From: an uncultured Sphingomonadaceae bacterium
Lineage (GTDB): Bacteria; Pseudomonadota; Alphaproteobacteria; Sphingomonadales; Sphingomonadaceae
Length of the DNA: 64,000 bases
Direction: 5' to 3'
Assembly: GCA_947493215.1 (NCBI GenBank)
Contig: CANLQE010000001.1
Coordinates: 1,364,001 to 1,428,000, forward strand
Shown here: positions 26,071 through 34,882 of the stretch, piece by piece
Position numbering within the stretch: position 1 is the first letter of the stretch
Layout: every line of letters starts with the position of its first letter
The notes under the pieces: model-generated
The model's input: only the letters and a program-made list of their open reading frames with translations
What the model was told of the DNA's origin: nothing
Databases searched by the model: none
Position numbers and translations under genes: made by a program

Positions 26071-27465
26071 TTGGCCAGCGCAGCAGAAGCCCACGGATAT
26101 TCCTATACCGAGACAGCAAACCCGCATTGGATAAAACCACCGAGCAAAGAAGCGCTCGCGCATATTCCAGGCGAAGAAGGCATGCCGGTGCTGGGCACGA
26201 CCCTGAAGGTGATTAAGGATCCCATCGGTTTTGGCCGTCAAATGTTTGAAAAATACGGTTCCGTCTATCGGACGTTCAGTTTCGGCAAAGACAATGTGAT
26301 GTTGCTCGGGGCCGATGCGACAGAACTGGTCATGTTCAACAAGGATAAGATTTTCTCCAGCGAACAGGGCTGGGGGCCAGTGCTCAACAATCTCTTCCCG
26401 CGCGGTTTGATGCTGATGGATTTTGAACGCCATCGGGCGGATCGCAAGGCGCTGTCGGTTGCTTTTAAACCAGGACCGATGAAGCATCACTGCAAAGTCT
26501 TGAATGAGGGCATTATTGAACGCGTGGCCGAGTGGAGCGGCACCAGCTTTGAATTTTATCCTGCGATCAAGTCGCTGTCACTCGACACTGCCGCTAGCGC
26601 AATTCTCGGCATTCCATGGGGTCCGGAAGCCGACAAGATCAACAAGGCATTTGTCGATGAAGTGCAAGCCTCGGTTGGTATTGCGCGCTCACCGATCCCG
26701 TTCACCAAGATGTGGCGCGGCGTGAAGGCGCGCGAATATCTGCTCAGCTATTTCACGCCGCAAGTGAAGGAACGGCGCGAAAAAGGCGGCGAGGATATTT
26801 TTACCCAGATTTGCCTTGCGACCCATGAAGATGGCAGCCTGTTGACCGAGGATGAAGTCGTCGATCACATGAATTTTCTGATGATGGCGGCGCATGATAC
26901 TATTACGTCGTCGGCGACCAGCATGATCTATTTGCTAGCTAAAAACCCCGAATGGCAAGACAAGCTGCGCGAAGAATGCTTGTCTGTCGCGCCTGCCGGA
27001 CAGCCACTGGCTTATGAAGATATGGGCAAGCTGGAACTGACCGAAATGGCCTTTAAAGAATCGCTGCGCTTGATCCCGCCCGTGCCCAGTATCCCGCGCC
27101 GGGCGATCAAGGAATTCACCTTTCGCAACTACACCATTCCTGCGGGCACTAATATTGGCATTAGCCCGCAATTTGTCCACAAGATGGAAAAACATTGGCC
27201 AAACCCCAACAAATTCGATCCGCTGCGTTTCACACCGGAAAATAGTGCAGGTCGTCACAAATATGCCTGGGTTCCTTTTGGCGGTGGCGCGCATATGTGT
27301 CTGGGGCTGCATTTCGCCTATATGCAGATCAAGATTTTGATGCACGCGATGCTGACGCAAAACCGTATCGTGCTGAGTGGTGGATCGGATTATGAACCGG
27401 AATGGCAAGTTTTCCCTATCCCGCAGCCGAAGGACGGTTTGCCGGTTCGGCTCGAGGCACTTTGA
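26071..27465 (+). CDS. Cytochrome P450
   Basis: This 464-residue haem monooxygenase has all P450 marks: the I-helix MMAAHDTITS with the oxygen-activating Asp/Thr pair, the K-helix ExxR in KESLRLIPP, and the haem loop FGGGAHMCLGLHFA with the proximal Cys at 410. There is no membrane anchor, so it is a soluble class I type that needs ferredoxin and reductase from elsewhere. The length and the PSIPRRA and FDPLRFTPEN segments resemble the CYP51/CYP120-like branch rather than short camphor-type enzymes. The start is TTG 26071 with GGAGAG six bases upstream. The substrate is unknown. Confidence 0.9.
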   Translation: MASAAEAHGYSYTETANPHWIKPPSKEALAHIPGEEGMPVLGTTLKVIKDPIGFGRQMFEKYGSVYRTFSFGKDNVMLLGADATELVMFNKDKIFSSEQGWGPVLNNLFPRGLMLMDFERHRADRKALSVAFKPGPMKHHCKVLNEGIIERVAEWSGTSFEFYPAIKSLSLDTAASAILGIPWGPEADKINKAFVDEVQASVGIARSPIPFTKMWRGVKAREYLLSYFTPQVKERREKGGEDIFTQICLATHEDGSLLTEDEVVDHMNFLMMAAHDTITSSATSMIYLLAKNPEWQDKLREECLSVAPAGQPLAYEDMGKLELTEMAFKESLRLIPPVPSIPRRAIKEFTFRNYTIPAGTNIGISPQFVHKMEKHWPNPNKFDPLRFTPENSAGRHKYAWVPFGGGAHMCLGLHFAYMQIKILMHAMLTQNRIVLSGGSDYEPEWQVFPIPQPKDGLPVRLEAL

Positions 27466-27554
27466 CGGTCCTTAAACGGAATTTGTCGCCGGTTGCTGCC
27501 AGCCCGTTCTCTTGCCAAAATAAACTGCCCGACCAGACTTAAAACAAGGGAAAG

Positions 27555-29660
27555 TTGCCGTTCATTAGTCTTATGAGCAAGGCGGATGATATTTATGTTA
27601 AAAAAGACGCACTTCGCTTTGAAACCCTAGCTGACATTTCTCCAGCCGGTATATTTCTGACCGACTGCTCCGGCGGTTGCACCTATGTCAATCAATCCTG
27701 GATGGCCCTTACCGGGCTCAGTAATGCCGAAGCCATGGGTCAGGGCTGGACTGATGCAATCCATCCCGACGATCGGGCTGTTGTTTGGGAAAGCTGGGAC
27801 GATGCTGTAAAGCGAGAACAGGTCTTCGATCTTGATTTTCGTTTTCAAAAGCCGGACGGCGAGAGTGTCTGGATTTCAGCGCTCAGCAGCCTTTACCGCG
27901 ATGAGCACGGAGAACTGGTTGGTTTCGTTGGCCTGTGTTTCGACATTAGCGAGAAAAAAGCCCTACAGATTGAAAATGACCGCGCCAATGATCTGTTTCG
28001 GAAAGCAGAAAAAATAGCACATCTTGGTACCTGGCGGCTGGATACGGAAAACTATCAACTGTCTTGGTCCGATCAGATATTTGCCATCCATGAAATTCCC
28101 ATCGGCCCAATTCCATCCTTTGAAGACCTGACGGAATTTTATCCGGGAAAAGCCAAGGCGCAACTTGTTGAAACAATTTATCAATCCATCGAAGATGAAA
28201 AACCGTTTGATTTGGAAACTGATTTTTTGACGGCGAAAAAGCGGCAAAAGCGGATCAGGAATATTGGCGAGCCGCAGTTTAAAGATGGGAAGCTAACGTC
28301 TATCGTCGGCGTCTGCCAAGATGTTACTGACAAATTTCAGATGGAAGAAAAATTGCGCTTGGCGGCCAGGCTTGATCCCTTGACCGGAATTCCGAACCGA
28401 AAAATGTTTGTCGAAAAAATCCACGCGATAACAAGCTGCAGCCCGTTGCTTGCTGATGAGAAAAACGGCATCTCTTTGATATTGATCGATTTGGATGATT
28501 TCAAAAGGGTCAACGATGATTTGGGCCATCCAGCCGGTGATGAGCTGTTGGTTCAAGTCGCGGGACGTCTGTCTGCGGTAGAGGGTTCTGAAATTGTGGC
28601 GCGCATTGGCGGCGATGAATTTGCTGTCTTGAAACGGGTCGATCCGAACCAACTGACTTGTGACAAGATGGTGCAAGAAATCAAAAGGTCCTTCGCTGTG
28701 CCCTTTGCCCTTGGCTCGCAGCAGGTCAGCTGCTCTGCCAGTATCGGCTGGACTTCCGGATTGGCTGGTAAAAAGTCGGAAGAAGTTCTATCCAAAGAAG
28801 CCGATATCGCGCTCTACAGCTCAAAAAAGACCAACCCGAAAACACCAGTGATGTTCAGCGAAGATATTGGCCTCAAGCATGAGCGATATGCACGGTTAGC
28901 CTCCGATCTGAAATCGGCATTGGCCACTGGTCAGATGTATCTGTTATTCCAACCGCAATTGGATATAGGCGCGAATACGATCAAGTCGTTCGAAGCATTG
29001 CTGCGATGGGATCATCCGCATTTTGGCCCAGTCTCTCCGACCGAGTTTATACCTATTGCAGAGGAAACAGGTATTATCGGACCACTGGGCGATTGGGTCT
29101 TGATCGAGGCCTGTAATCGCGCCGCCCATTGGCCGGATAACGTCCATGTCTCGGTAAATGTTTCGGCCATGCAGCTTTCTGAAAAGGATTTTATCACCAA
29201 AATTGTGCGGATGCTGGCGCAAACTCAGTTTGATCCTCGCCGGTTGGAGCTGGAAATTACTGAATCCGTCTTCATTGAAAATATTGAGGAAACCAAGGAG
29301 GTGCTCGAAAAGCTCAGTCAGATCGGGATTCAGATTGCCTTGGATGATTTCGGTACGGGATTTTCGTCGCTCAGTTATTTGTGCGCGATTTCATTCGACA
29401 AGGTGAAGATTGACAGAAGTTTTATTGCCCAGATTGATCAGTTTAAGGGCTCCGCTCCGATCATCAATGCTGTGACGGGTCTCGGCGCGGCTTTAAACTT
29501 TAAAACGGTGGCTGAAGGCGTAGAAAATTCTAGCCAACTGGCCTTTCTAAAGGAAAAGGGGTGCGATCAAATTCAAGGTTTTTTAGTCAGCGAACCGATA
29601 TCGAGCACCGAGGTCCAAAGTTTTTTTGATTTGGAGGCGCGCCAAGCCGGAATCGGTTAG
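27555..29660 (+). CDS. PAS-PAS-GGDEF-EAL cyclic-di-GMP protein
   Basis: This 701-residue cytosolic protein has two PAS domains (about 22-140 and 150-262) with PAC ends (VGFVGLCFDISEKK; TSIVGVCQDVTDK). A GGDEF domain follows, with an intact GGDEF at 352-356, then an EAL domain with E480-A-L. The EAL catalytic residues are present: NVSAMQL, ELEITES, LDDFGTGFSSL, KVKIDRSF, VAEGVE. It can in principle both make and degrade c-di-GMP. PAS ligands are unknown. The start may be TTG 27555 (AAGGG upstream) or ATG 27573. It stands alone. Confidence 0.92.
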   Translation: MPFISLMSKADDIYVKKDALRFETLADISPAGIFLTDCSGGCTYVNQSWMALTGLSNAEAMGQGWTDAIHPDDRAVVWESWDDAVKREQVFDLDFRFQKPDGESVWISALSSLYRDEHGELVGFVGLCFDISEKKALQIENDRANDLFRKAEKIAHLGTWRLDTENYQLSWSDQIFAIHEIPIGPIPSFEDLTEFYPGKAKAQLVETIYQSIEDEKPFDLETDFLTAKKRQKRIRNIGEPQFKDGKLTSIVGVCQDVTDKFQMEEKLRLAARLDPLTGIPNRKMFVEKIHAITSCSPLLADEKNGISLILIDLDDFKRVNDDLGHPAGDELLVQVAGRLSAVEGSEIVARIGGDEFAVLKRVDPNQLTCDKMVQEIKRSFAVPFALGSQQVSCSASIGWTSGLAGKKSEEVLSKEADIALYSSKKTNPKTPVMFSEDIGLKHERYARLASDLKSALATGQMYLLFQPQLDIGANTIKSFEALLRWDHPHFGPVSPTEFIPIAEETGIIGPLGDWVLIEACNRAAHWPDNVHVSVNVSAMQLSEKDFITKIVRMLAQTQFDPRRLELEITESVFIENIEETKEVLEKLSQIGIQIALDDFGTGFSSLSYLCAISFDKVKIDRSFIAQIDQFKGSAPIINAVTGLGAALNFKTVAEGVENSSQLAFLKEKGCDQIQGFLVSEPISSTEVQSFFDLEARQAGIG

Positions 29661-29769
29661 CTGTTTCAGGCGACATAGCGGTGTGAATGGACTGATCCGG
29701 AAAATATGCATCAGCCTGCCGGAAGTGCGCGGATCACCATTGTCAGGCGCTCGATATTCACTTACATAA

Positions 29770-31470
29770 ATGTCAATGACTGATAGCCCCGAAACACAGC
29801 CGTCTGCCGATTCCCCACCCATCTGGAAATCGCGCTATAATCATCCCACGGATTGGGACCAATTTTTTGCACCATTGTCGATGCCGGGCATGTTTTTTCG
29901 CTCGGCGGGTCGCAGGGGGGATGCCAATCTGCTCGATTTCATGGGGCGGAAATATAGCTATGCGGAGGTTGCCGCTGGCGTGGTGCGGGTGGCCAAGGGA
30001 TTGCAGGATCTGGGCGTTAAAAAGGGCGACCGGGTTGGTTTGTTTCTGCCCAATGTCCCGCATTATGTGACCGCTTATTATGGCGCGATGGCCATTGGCG
30101 CGACCGTGGTCAATTTCTCGCCACTCTATACGGTGGACGAACTCAACCATCAGGTAGAAGATAGCGGCACCAAAATTCTCTTTACTTTGTCCGCCAGTGC
30201 GGTTTTTCCGACGGCTTATAAGGTGCTGCAACAATCGAGTCTGGAGCGGCTGGTCGTTGGCAGTGTCGCCGGGGCGCTGCCAGGCGCCAAGGCGCTGTTT
30301 TATCGGCTGTTCCGGCGCAAGGAAAATACGCCGCAGCCAGAAGATGCCCAGATCACACCCTTTGCCGACCTGACCGATAATGACGGAAAATATGTCGCCC
30401 CCAATATCCATCCGGAAAAGGATATTGCTCTGCTCCAATATACCGGCGGGACAACGGGGACACCAAAAGGCGCGATGCTCAGCCATCAGAATCTAACCGC
30501 CAACGCGCGTCAGATTAACGGCATTGATCCATTTATTGACGACGATGACCGACTGATGGGCGTATTACCGTTTTTCCATGTTTTTGCGAATAGCGCCGTG
30601 CTCAATCGCACGGTGCAACGTGGCGGAGAGATAGTCATGCTGCCGCGCTTTGATGCGAAGCAGACATTGAAAGCGATTACCCGCAATCAGATTACCGCCA
30701 TGCCGGGCGTGCCGACCATGTATCAGGCGCTGCTCGACCATCCCGATATCGACAAGACGAATTTCTCGTCCCTGAAAGTGTGCGTATCTGGCGGCGCTCC
30801 GCTGCCGCAGGAGCTTAAGAAAAAATTCGAAGCGAAAACCGGCGCAAAGCTGGTGGAAGGCTATGGCCTGACTGAAAGCTCGGGGGTCGTGAGCGCGAAC
30901 CCCTATGCCGGTTTGAACAAGTCGGGCACAATCGGCCAACCTGTTCCTGGAACGCTCGTTAAACTGGTGGACAAGGAAGACCCGACCCAGCAGGTTCCGG
31001 ACGGTGAACCGGGCGAACTGATTTTCTCTGGCCCACAGGTCATGCAAGGCTATTGGAATCTGCCACAGGCGGATGATGAGGTGTTTGTTGACGGCTTCCT
31101 GCGCACCGGTGATGTCGCGGTGATTGACGAGGATGGCTACATCAAGATTGTCGACCGGATAAAGGATATGATCGCGGTCGGCGGTTTTAAAGTCTTCCCG
31201 AGCCAAGTCGAGGAGGTGCTCTACAAGCATGAAGCGGTGAAAGAGGCGCTGGTGATTGGGGTGCCGGACGATTATCGCGGGGAAAGCCCCAAGGCGTTCG
31301 TCGCGCTGGAAGAAGGCATGGATATTGACGGCGCTGCCCTGAAAGACTGGCTCAACCCGCAACTTGGGAAGCATGAGCGGGTTGTCGATGTTGTTGTGCG
31401 GGACAGCCTGCCTAAAACGATGATTGGAAAGCTAGATCGAAAAACACTCAGGGCAAAAGAACTGGGTTAG
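29770..31470 (+). CDS. Long-chain fatty-acid-CoA ligase (FadD-type)
   Basis: This is a 566-residue acyl-adenylate-forming enzyme that activates fatty acids to acyl-CoA with ATP. The AMP-binding P-loop is YTGGTTGTPKGAML at about residue 224. Further motifs are EGYGLTESSGV, FLRTGDVAVIDEDGY and the C-terminal catalytic Lys region LPKTMIGKLDRKTLR. There are no membrane segments. It closely follows the FadD family in length. It converges on the TpsB gene with 27 bp between. Confidence 0.9.
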   Translation: MSMTDSPETQPSADSPPIWKSRYNHPTDWDQFFAPLSMPGMFFRSAGRRGDANLLDFMGRKYSYAEVAAGVVRVAKGLQDLGVKKGDRVGLFLPNVPHYVTAYYGAMAIGATVVNFSPLYTVDELNHQVEDSGTKILFTLSASAVFPTAYKVLQQSSLERLVVGSVAGALPGAKALFYRLFRRKENTPQPEDAQITPFADLTDNDGKYVAPNIHPEKDIALLQYTGGTTGTPKGAMLSHQNLTANARQINGIDPFIDDDDRLMGVLPFFHVFANSAVLNRTVQRGGEIVMLPRFDAKQTLKAITRNQITAMPGVPTMYQALLDHPDIDKTNFSSLKVCVSGGAPLPQELKKKFEAKTGAKLVEGYGLTESSGVVSANPYAGLNKSGTIGQPVPGTLVKLVDKEDPTQQVPDGEPGELIFSGPQVMQGYWNLPQADDEVFVDGFLRTGDVAVIDEDGYIKIVDRIKDMIAVGGFKVFPSQVEEVLYKHEAVKEALVIGVPDDYRGESPKAFVALEEGMDIDGAALKDWLNPQLGKHERVVDVVVRDSLPKTMIGKLDRKTLRAKELG

Positions 31471-31497
31471 CGATAAAAGCGCGTCGTTGACGTCTTT

Positions 31498-33201
31498 CTA
31501 GAAATCCACACCAACGCGAACGTTTATATGCGGATCTTTGTCGCCGCTATTTCTGCGGTCGCGATTGACTGGAAGCGCCCCTTCCAGTTCAAAATCAAAC
31601 GGTCCAATATTTCCGCGAACGCCGGAACCTGCGGAGATCAATGTTCCCTCGCTGCGATCATTCGCCAAGTCATTGACATGGCCCATATCGGCAAATCCAT
31701 AGATTTGCAGTCGCCGCAGCCAGTTCACGGGCGATTTCACGTTATAGCGCAACTCGGCCAAACCATAAAAGCCGTCGTCACCCGATAGTTCGCTGAAATC
31801 ATATCCGCGCACACGATAGGCGCCACCGATGCCCAATTCTTGGGCAGCAAGCAGAGGCCGGTTCGCGATTTGACCGCGTGCGGCAAGATAGATGCTAAGG
31901 TCTTTGGTTAACCCGGTTCTGAAATCCGCCCAAAATTCGCCCTTGGTAAACACACCATCACCGTCGAGAAGTGAAGCCAATGGATCGCCCCGCCGGGTAG
32001 CCCCGAAAATATCAAATCCTTGGACGAGGGACGTTCCAGCGCGCACTCTGCCGCCGGCGAAAGGAATTTCGCCTCGGACGCCCAACGACATGGTGACCTG
32101 CGTGTCCTCTCGGATCAGGGTATCTATATCGTCACGGGTGATCGACAGATATGTGGCTTCTGTTTCGATCCACAGGCTACCGGAGGTTGATCGGACTATG
32201 GGATAGCTGGCAAACAGAGCCAAATAGCGACTTTCCCCTGATAGGTCCGAACCGCTTCGGCTGCTGCCGGGTTCGTTCTCTCCGATCGAAGCGGCGAGGC
32301 CGGCTCTGAGGCCATCGGTGCCCAGTTCTGTCTGATAATAGCCGCTGACCGAAAGTATCTCTTTGGGCTCAATCGGGTTGGTTCGTATGGCGAAGCCCGC
32401 AGCATCGGCGTCGCCGATCAATCCTCGCACATCAGCAGAAATACGCGCTCTTACCGGGCCAAAGCTGTCGCTTCCGTAATTGTCGGCCTGTATCCGGACA
32501 CGATCACCGCGTTCCCGAACAGTAACCTGCAGAATGTTCATGCCATCTTCTTGCGAGAAATTTGTAGACCGTATGTAGATGTCGGGAGTATCACCGGCCA
32601 GTAACAATTTTCGTTCAATTTCAGATCGATGCGCTACTTTGCCTTCCAAGGAAGACAGGATTTTGCGCAGATGCTGGTTGTCCGATCCTATAATGCGAAC
32701 CGTATCAATCTTGCCTTCCACCAGTTGAATCTGCAGCACGCCCATTTGCACCGCTTGTTCCGGTATATAGGCAGAGGCAAAAATATAGCCTTTTTCGCGC
32801 GCAATATTGGCAACTTGCTGGGTTAGAGATGCGAGCTCATCATCGGTGGCTTCTTGCCCGATAAATGCTTCGACGACGGGTGAAAAAACTTCAATATCAA
32901 GTGCATCAGTCCCCATTACACCAACGGCACCGATCCGGAAATTTGATGGTCCATCGTCCAGCGAACCATTTCCATCAGTTGCTTCGGATGGCTGGATTGC
33001 CGGAGCCACAATCTCTGGCAATATCGATTCTTGCTTTTTGGGGCCGGAAAGCGACCGTCCCGAAACACTGGGCGGAAACCCAACCGTCCAGGCTTCGCTA
33101 TCCAGCGCAGATATCTCGATATTCTGAGCCATTGCTGATTGCTGCCACAACACCGGGGCAGAAAGTATCAACAGGAAAGAGGCAGAATTTACGCGAGACA
33201 C
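31498..33201 (-). CDS. ShlB/FhaC/HecB (TpsB)-type two-partner secretion transporter
   Basis: This is a 567-residue outer-membrane protein. A signal peptide (cleavage AMA-Q, residue 25) precedes a Ser/Pro-rich linker, POTRA domains at about 88-240 (QQVANIAREKGYIFASAYIP; VEGKIDTVRIIG) and a 16-strand barrel with the Omp85/TpsB motifs GAYRVRGYDF and IYGFADMGHV, ending in F (VRVGVDF). TpsB proteins move a large beta-helical TpsA across the outer membrane. No TpsA or haemagglutinin gene lies in the window. The divergent neighbour is the acidic repeat FecR protein, a possible but unproven client. Confidence 0.88.
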   Translation of the reverse strand: MSRVNSASFLLILSAPVLWQQSAMAQNIEISALDSEAWTVGFPPSVSGRSLSGPKKQESILPEIVAPAIQPSEATDGNGSLDDGPSNFRIGAVGVMGTDALDIEVFSPVVEAFIGQEATDDELASLTQQVANIAREKGYIFASAYIPEQAVQMGVLQIQLVEGKIDTVRIIGSDNQHLRKILSSLEGKVAHRSEIERKLLLAGDTPDIYIRSTNFSQEDGMNILQVTVRERGDRVRIQADNYGSDSFGPVRARISADVRGLIGDADAAGFAIRTNPIEPKEILSVSGYYQTELGTDGLRAGLAASIGENEPGSSRSGSDLSGESRYLALFASYPIVRSTSGSLWIETEATYLSITRDDIDTLIREDTQVTMSLGVRGEIPFAGGRVRAGTSLVQGFDIFGATRRGDPLASLLDGDGVFTKGEFWADFRTGLTKDLSIYLAARGQIANRPLLAAQELGIGGAYRVRGYDFSELSGDDGFYGLAELRYNVKSPVNWLRRLQIYGFADMGHVNDLANDRSEGTLISAGSGVRGNIGPFDFELEGALPVNRDRRNSGDKDPHINVRVGVDF

Positions 33202-33373
33202 AATGATACCGATACTCTTGAATATACAACTTGGAGTGACGGTATAGCGCCGTGATATTAAATGTTGGTTATCGGCAGCACATAATTAATCGACATTTAA
33301 CTACCTATCTTCTTCATATCTTCAAACCCGGGCCGTTAACAGCGATGTTAATAGTAATATGAAAGTTGGTATT

Positions 33374-34804
33374 ATGTCACATCCAGTAACCAAATCGCTG
33401 ATTATCGGCGCCCTATTGTCTAGCAGCGCAGCCTATGCAGGAGCGCCGGGATGGCAAGTGTCTGAAATTAGCGGTAATGTCACGGTAGCGCGTAAGGGCG
33501 TTGTAAAAATCGCGCAGCGCCAGACCAAATTGGCGGCAGGCGATGTGATAAAGACAGGGCCAAAAGGGCGTGCTATATTGCTGCGCGGCGGTGAATATCT
33601 TGTGGTTTCACCCGCCAGTCATATTGAAATCGCTGAACCGGCCAAGAGCGGTAAAGTGACCCAGATCATCGAATATCTCGGCAATGTGCTGTTTCGTATC
33701 GATAAAAAGGAAACACCGCATTTTGGTGTGAAAACGCCTTATATGGCTGCTGTGGTCAAAGGAACAACGTTTAGCGTATCGGTCAGCCAAGAAGGCACAG
33801 CGGTACAGGTCACCGAGGGTGCGGTGGAAGTGTCGACTTTGGATGGCGGTGCTTCGGAATTGGTAACCCCAGGCGTTATTGGTATGATCAATTCTGCTGA
33901 TCCATTTGATCTTGTTGTGATCGACGGAGAGCGGCGCGTGATTGAATCGCCGAACAAGCCAGCTGCCACAGGCGAAAAAACTGACCAAGTAACGGCCGTA
34001 AAATCGACATCAGCACCAAGTACGGCCGCAGATAAGCCAGATTTTTCCAATCTGTCGGGAGTGGTAAGCGCGCCAATTGGCGAGGGCAGGGTCGAATTGG
34101 CCGAGCTGACAAATGGCTTGGTCCGCGGCGATGTGGGCTCTGGTAGCTATATCACCATAGAAAATGCCGAAGAAGCCTTAGACGCTGTTGAAAATGCTAA
34201 TGATAATCTTGGCGACGAAGATGGCGGTGCCGGCAACGGCGAGATCGATAGCGACGACGAAGAGAATGTCGACCAAGGCGAAGTCGACCAAGGCGAAGTC
34301 GATCAGGGCGAAGTCGATCAGGGCGGAGACGACCAAGGTGAAGGCGACGACGACGACCGCGACGATAATGATAATGATCGCGACAACGATGATAACGATG
34401 GCAATAACGGCCATGGCAATGATCCCGACGGCGTTGATGATAGCAATCCAGGTCGTGGAAATGGCAACAACGGCAACGGCAACAATGACGATGGCAATAA
34501 CGGCCATGGCAATGATCCCGATGGTGTTGATGATAGCAATCCGGGTGGTGGAAATGGCAACAATGGCAAAGCCAGTAACGGCAATGGCAACAATGACGAT
34601 GGCAATAACGGCCATGGCAATGATCCCGATGGTATTGATGATAGCAATCCGGGTGGTGGAAATGGCAACAATGGCAATAAAGGGCGTGGTAACAACAACG
34701 ACGATGCCTTCATAACCATCGATCTCGACGTGGGGCCGGGTGGCAATGCCGGTAATGGTAACGGCAGAGGCCATGGTAAGGGGCGCGGCAAACACGACCG
34801 CTAA
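33374..34804 (+). CDS. FecR-domain exported protein with acidic Asn/Asp/Gly repeats
   Basis: This protein has a signal peptide (cleavage AYA-G), then a FecR domain at about 25-170 (VSEISGNVTVARKG, TPYMAAVVKGTTFSVSV, VQVTEGAVEVST). The second half is very acidic: five 5-residue units VDQGE/G, then three long units holding GNNGHGNDPDGVDDSNPG, and a basic Gly/His/Arg/Lys end. The spaced Asp/Asn suggest calcium binding, as in secreted RTX-like or thrombospondin-3-like tails. It is divergent from TpsB and 78 bp before the CHASE2-EAL gene. ATG 33374 or ATG 33359 may start it; neither has a good ribosome site. Confidence 0.8.
   Translation: MSHPVTKSLIIGALLSSSAAYAGAPGWQVSEISGNVTVARKGVVKIAQRQTKLAAGDVIKTGPKGRAILLRGGEYLVVSPASHIEIAEPAKSGKVTQIIEYLGNVLFRIDKKETPHFGVKTPYMAAVVKGTTFSVSVSQEGTAVQVTEGAVEVSTLDGGASELVTPGVIGMINSADPFDLVVIDGERRVIESPNKPAATGEKTDQVTAVKSTSAPSTAADKPDFSNLSGVVSAPIGEGRVELAELTNGLVRGDVGSGSYITIENAEEALDAVENANDNLGDEDGGAGNGEIDSDDEENVDQGEVDQGEVDQGEVDQGGDDQGEGDDDDRDDNDNDRDNDDNDGNNGHGNDPDGVDDSNPGRGNGNNGNGNNDDGNNGHGNDPDGVDDSNPGGGNGNNGKASNGNGNNDDGNNGHGNDPDGIDDSNPGGGNGNNGNKGRGNNNDDAFITIDLDVGPGGNAGNGNGRGHGKGRGKHDR
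34268..34342 (+). repeat. Five 15-bp tandem repeats inside the FecR-domain gene
   Basis: The unit GTCGACCAAGGCGAA (Val-Asp-Gln-Gly-Glu) is repeated in frame from 34268, with the last units diverging (CAGGGCGGA, GACGAC). Confidence 0.85.
34397..34700 (+). repeat. Three long in-frame repeats inside the FecR-domain gene
   Basis: The units begin at 34397, 34490 and 34598 (spacing 93 and 108 bp, both multiples of three). About 80 bp are nearly identical, coding DGNNGHGNDPDG(V/I)DDSNP. The third spacing contains an extra five-residue insertion. Confidence 0.85.
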
Positions 34805-34882
34805 AGCCAAGCGCCAGCAGACTTAACCATAAATAGAGATATCTCGCGTAAACTGGCGACGTAACAGCTTTACGGAGATATT

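Noticed and set aside
34178-34810. Long Ile/Val/Ala-rich minus-strand frame opposite the repeats
   Set aside because: It is produced by the repeat codons of the FecR-domain gene; the plus frame has a signal peptide and FecR domain.
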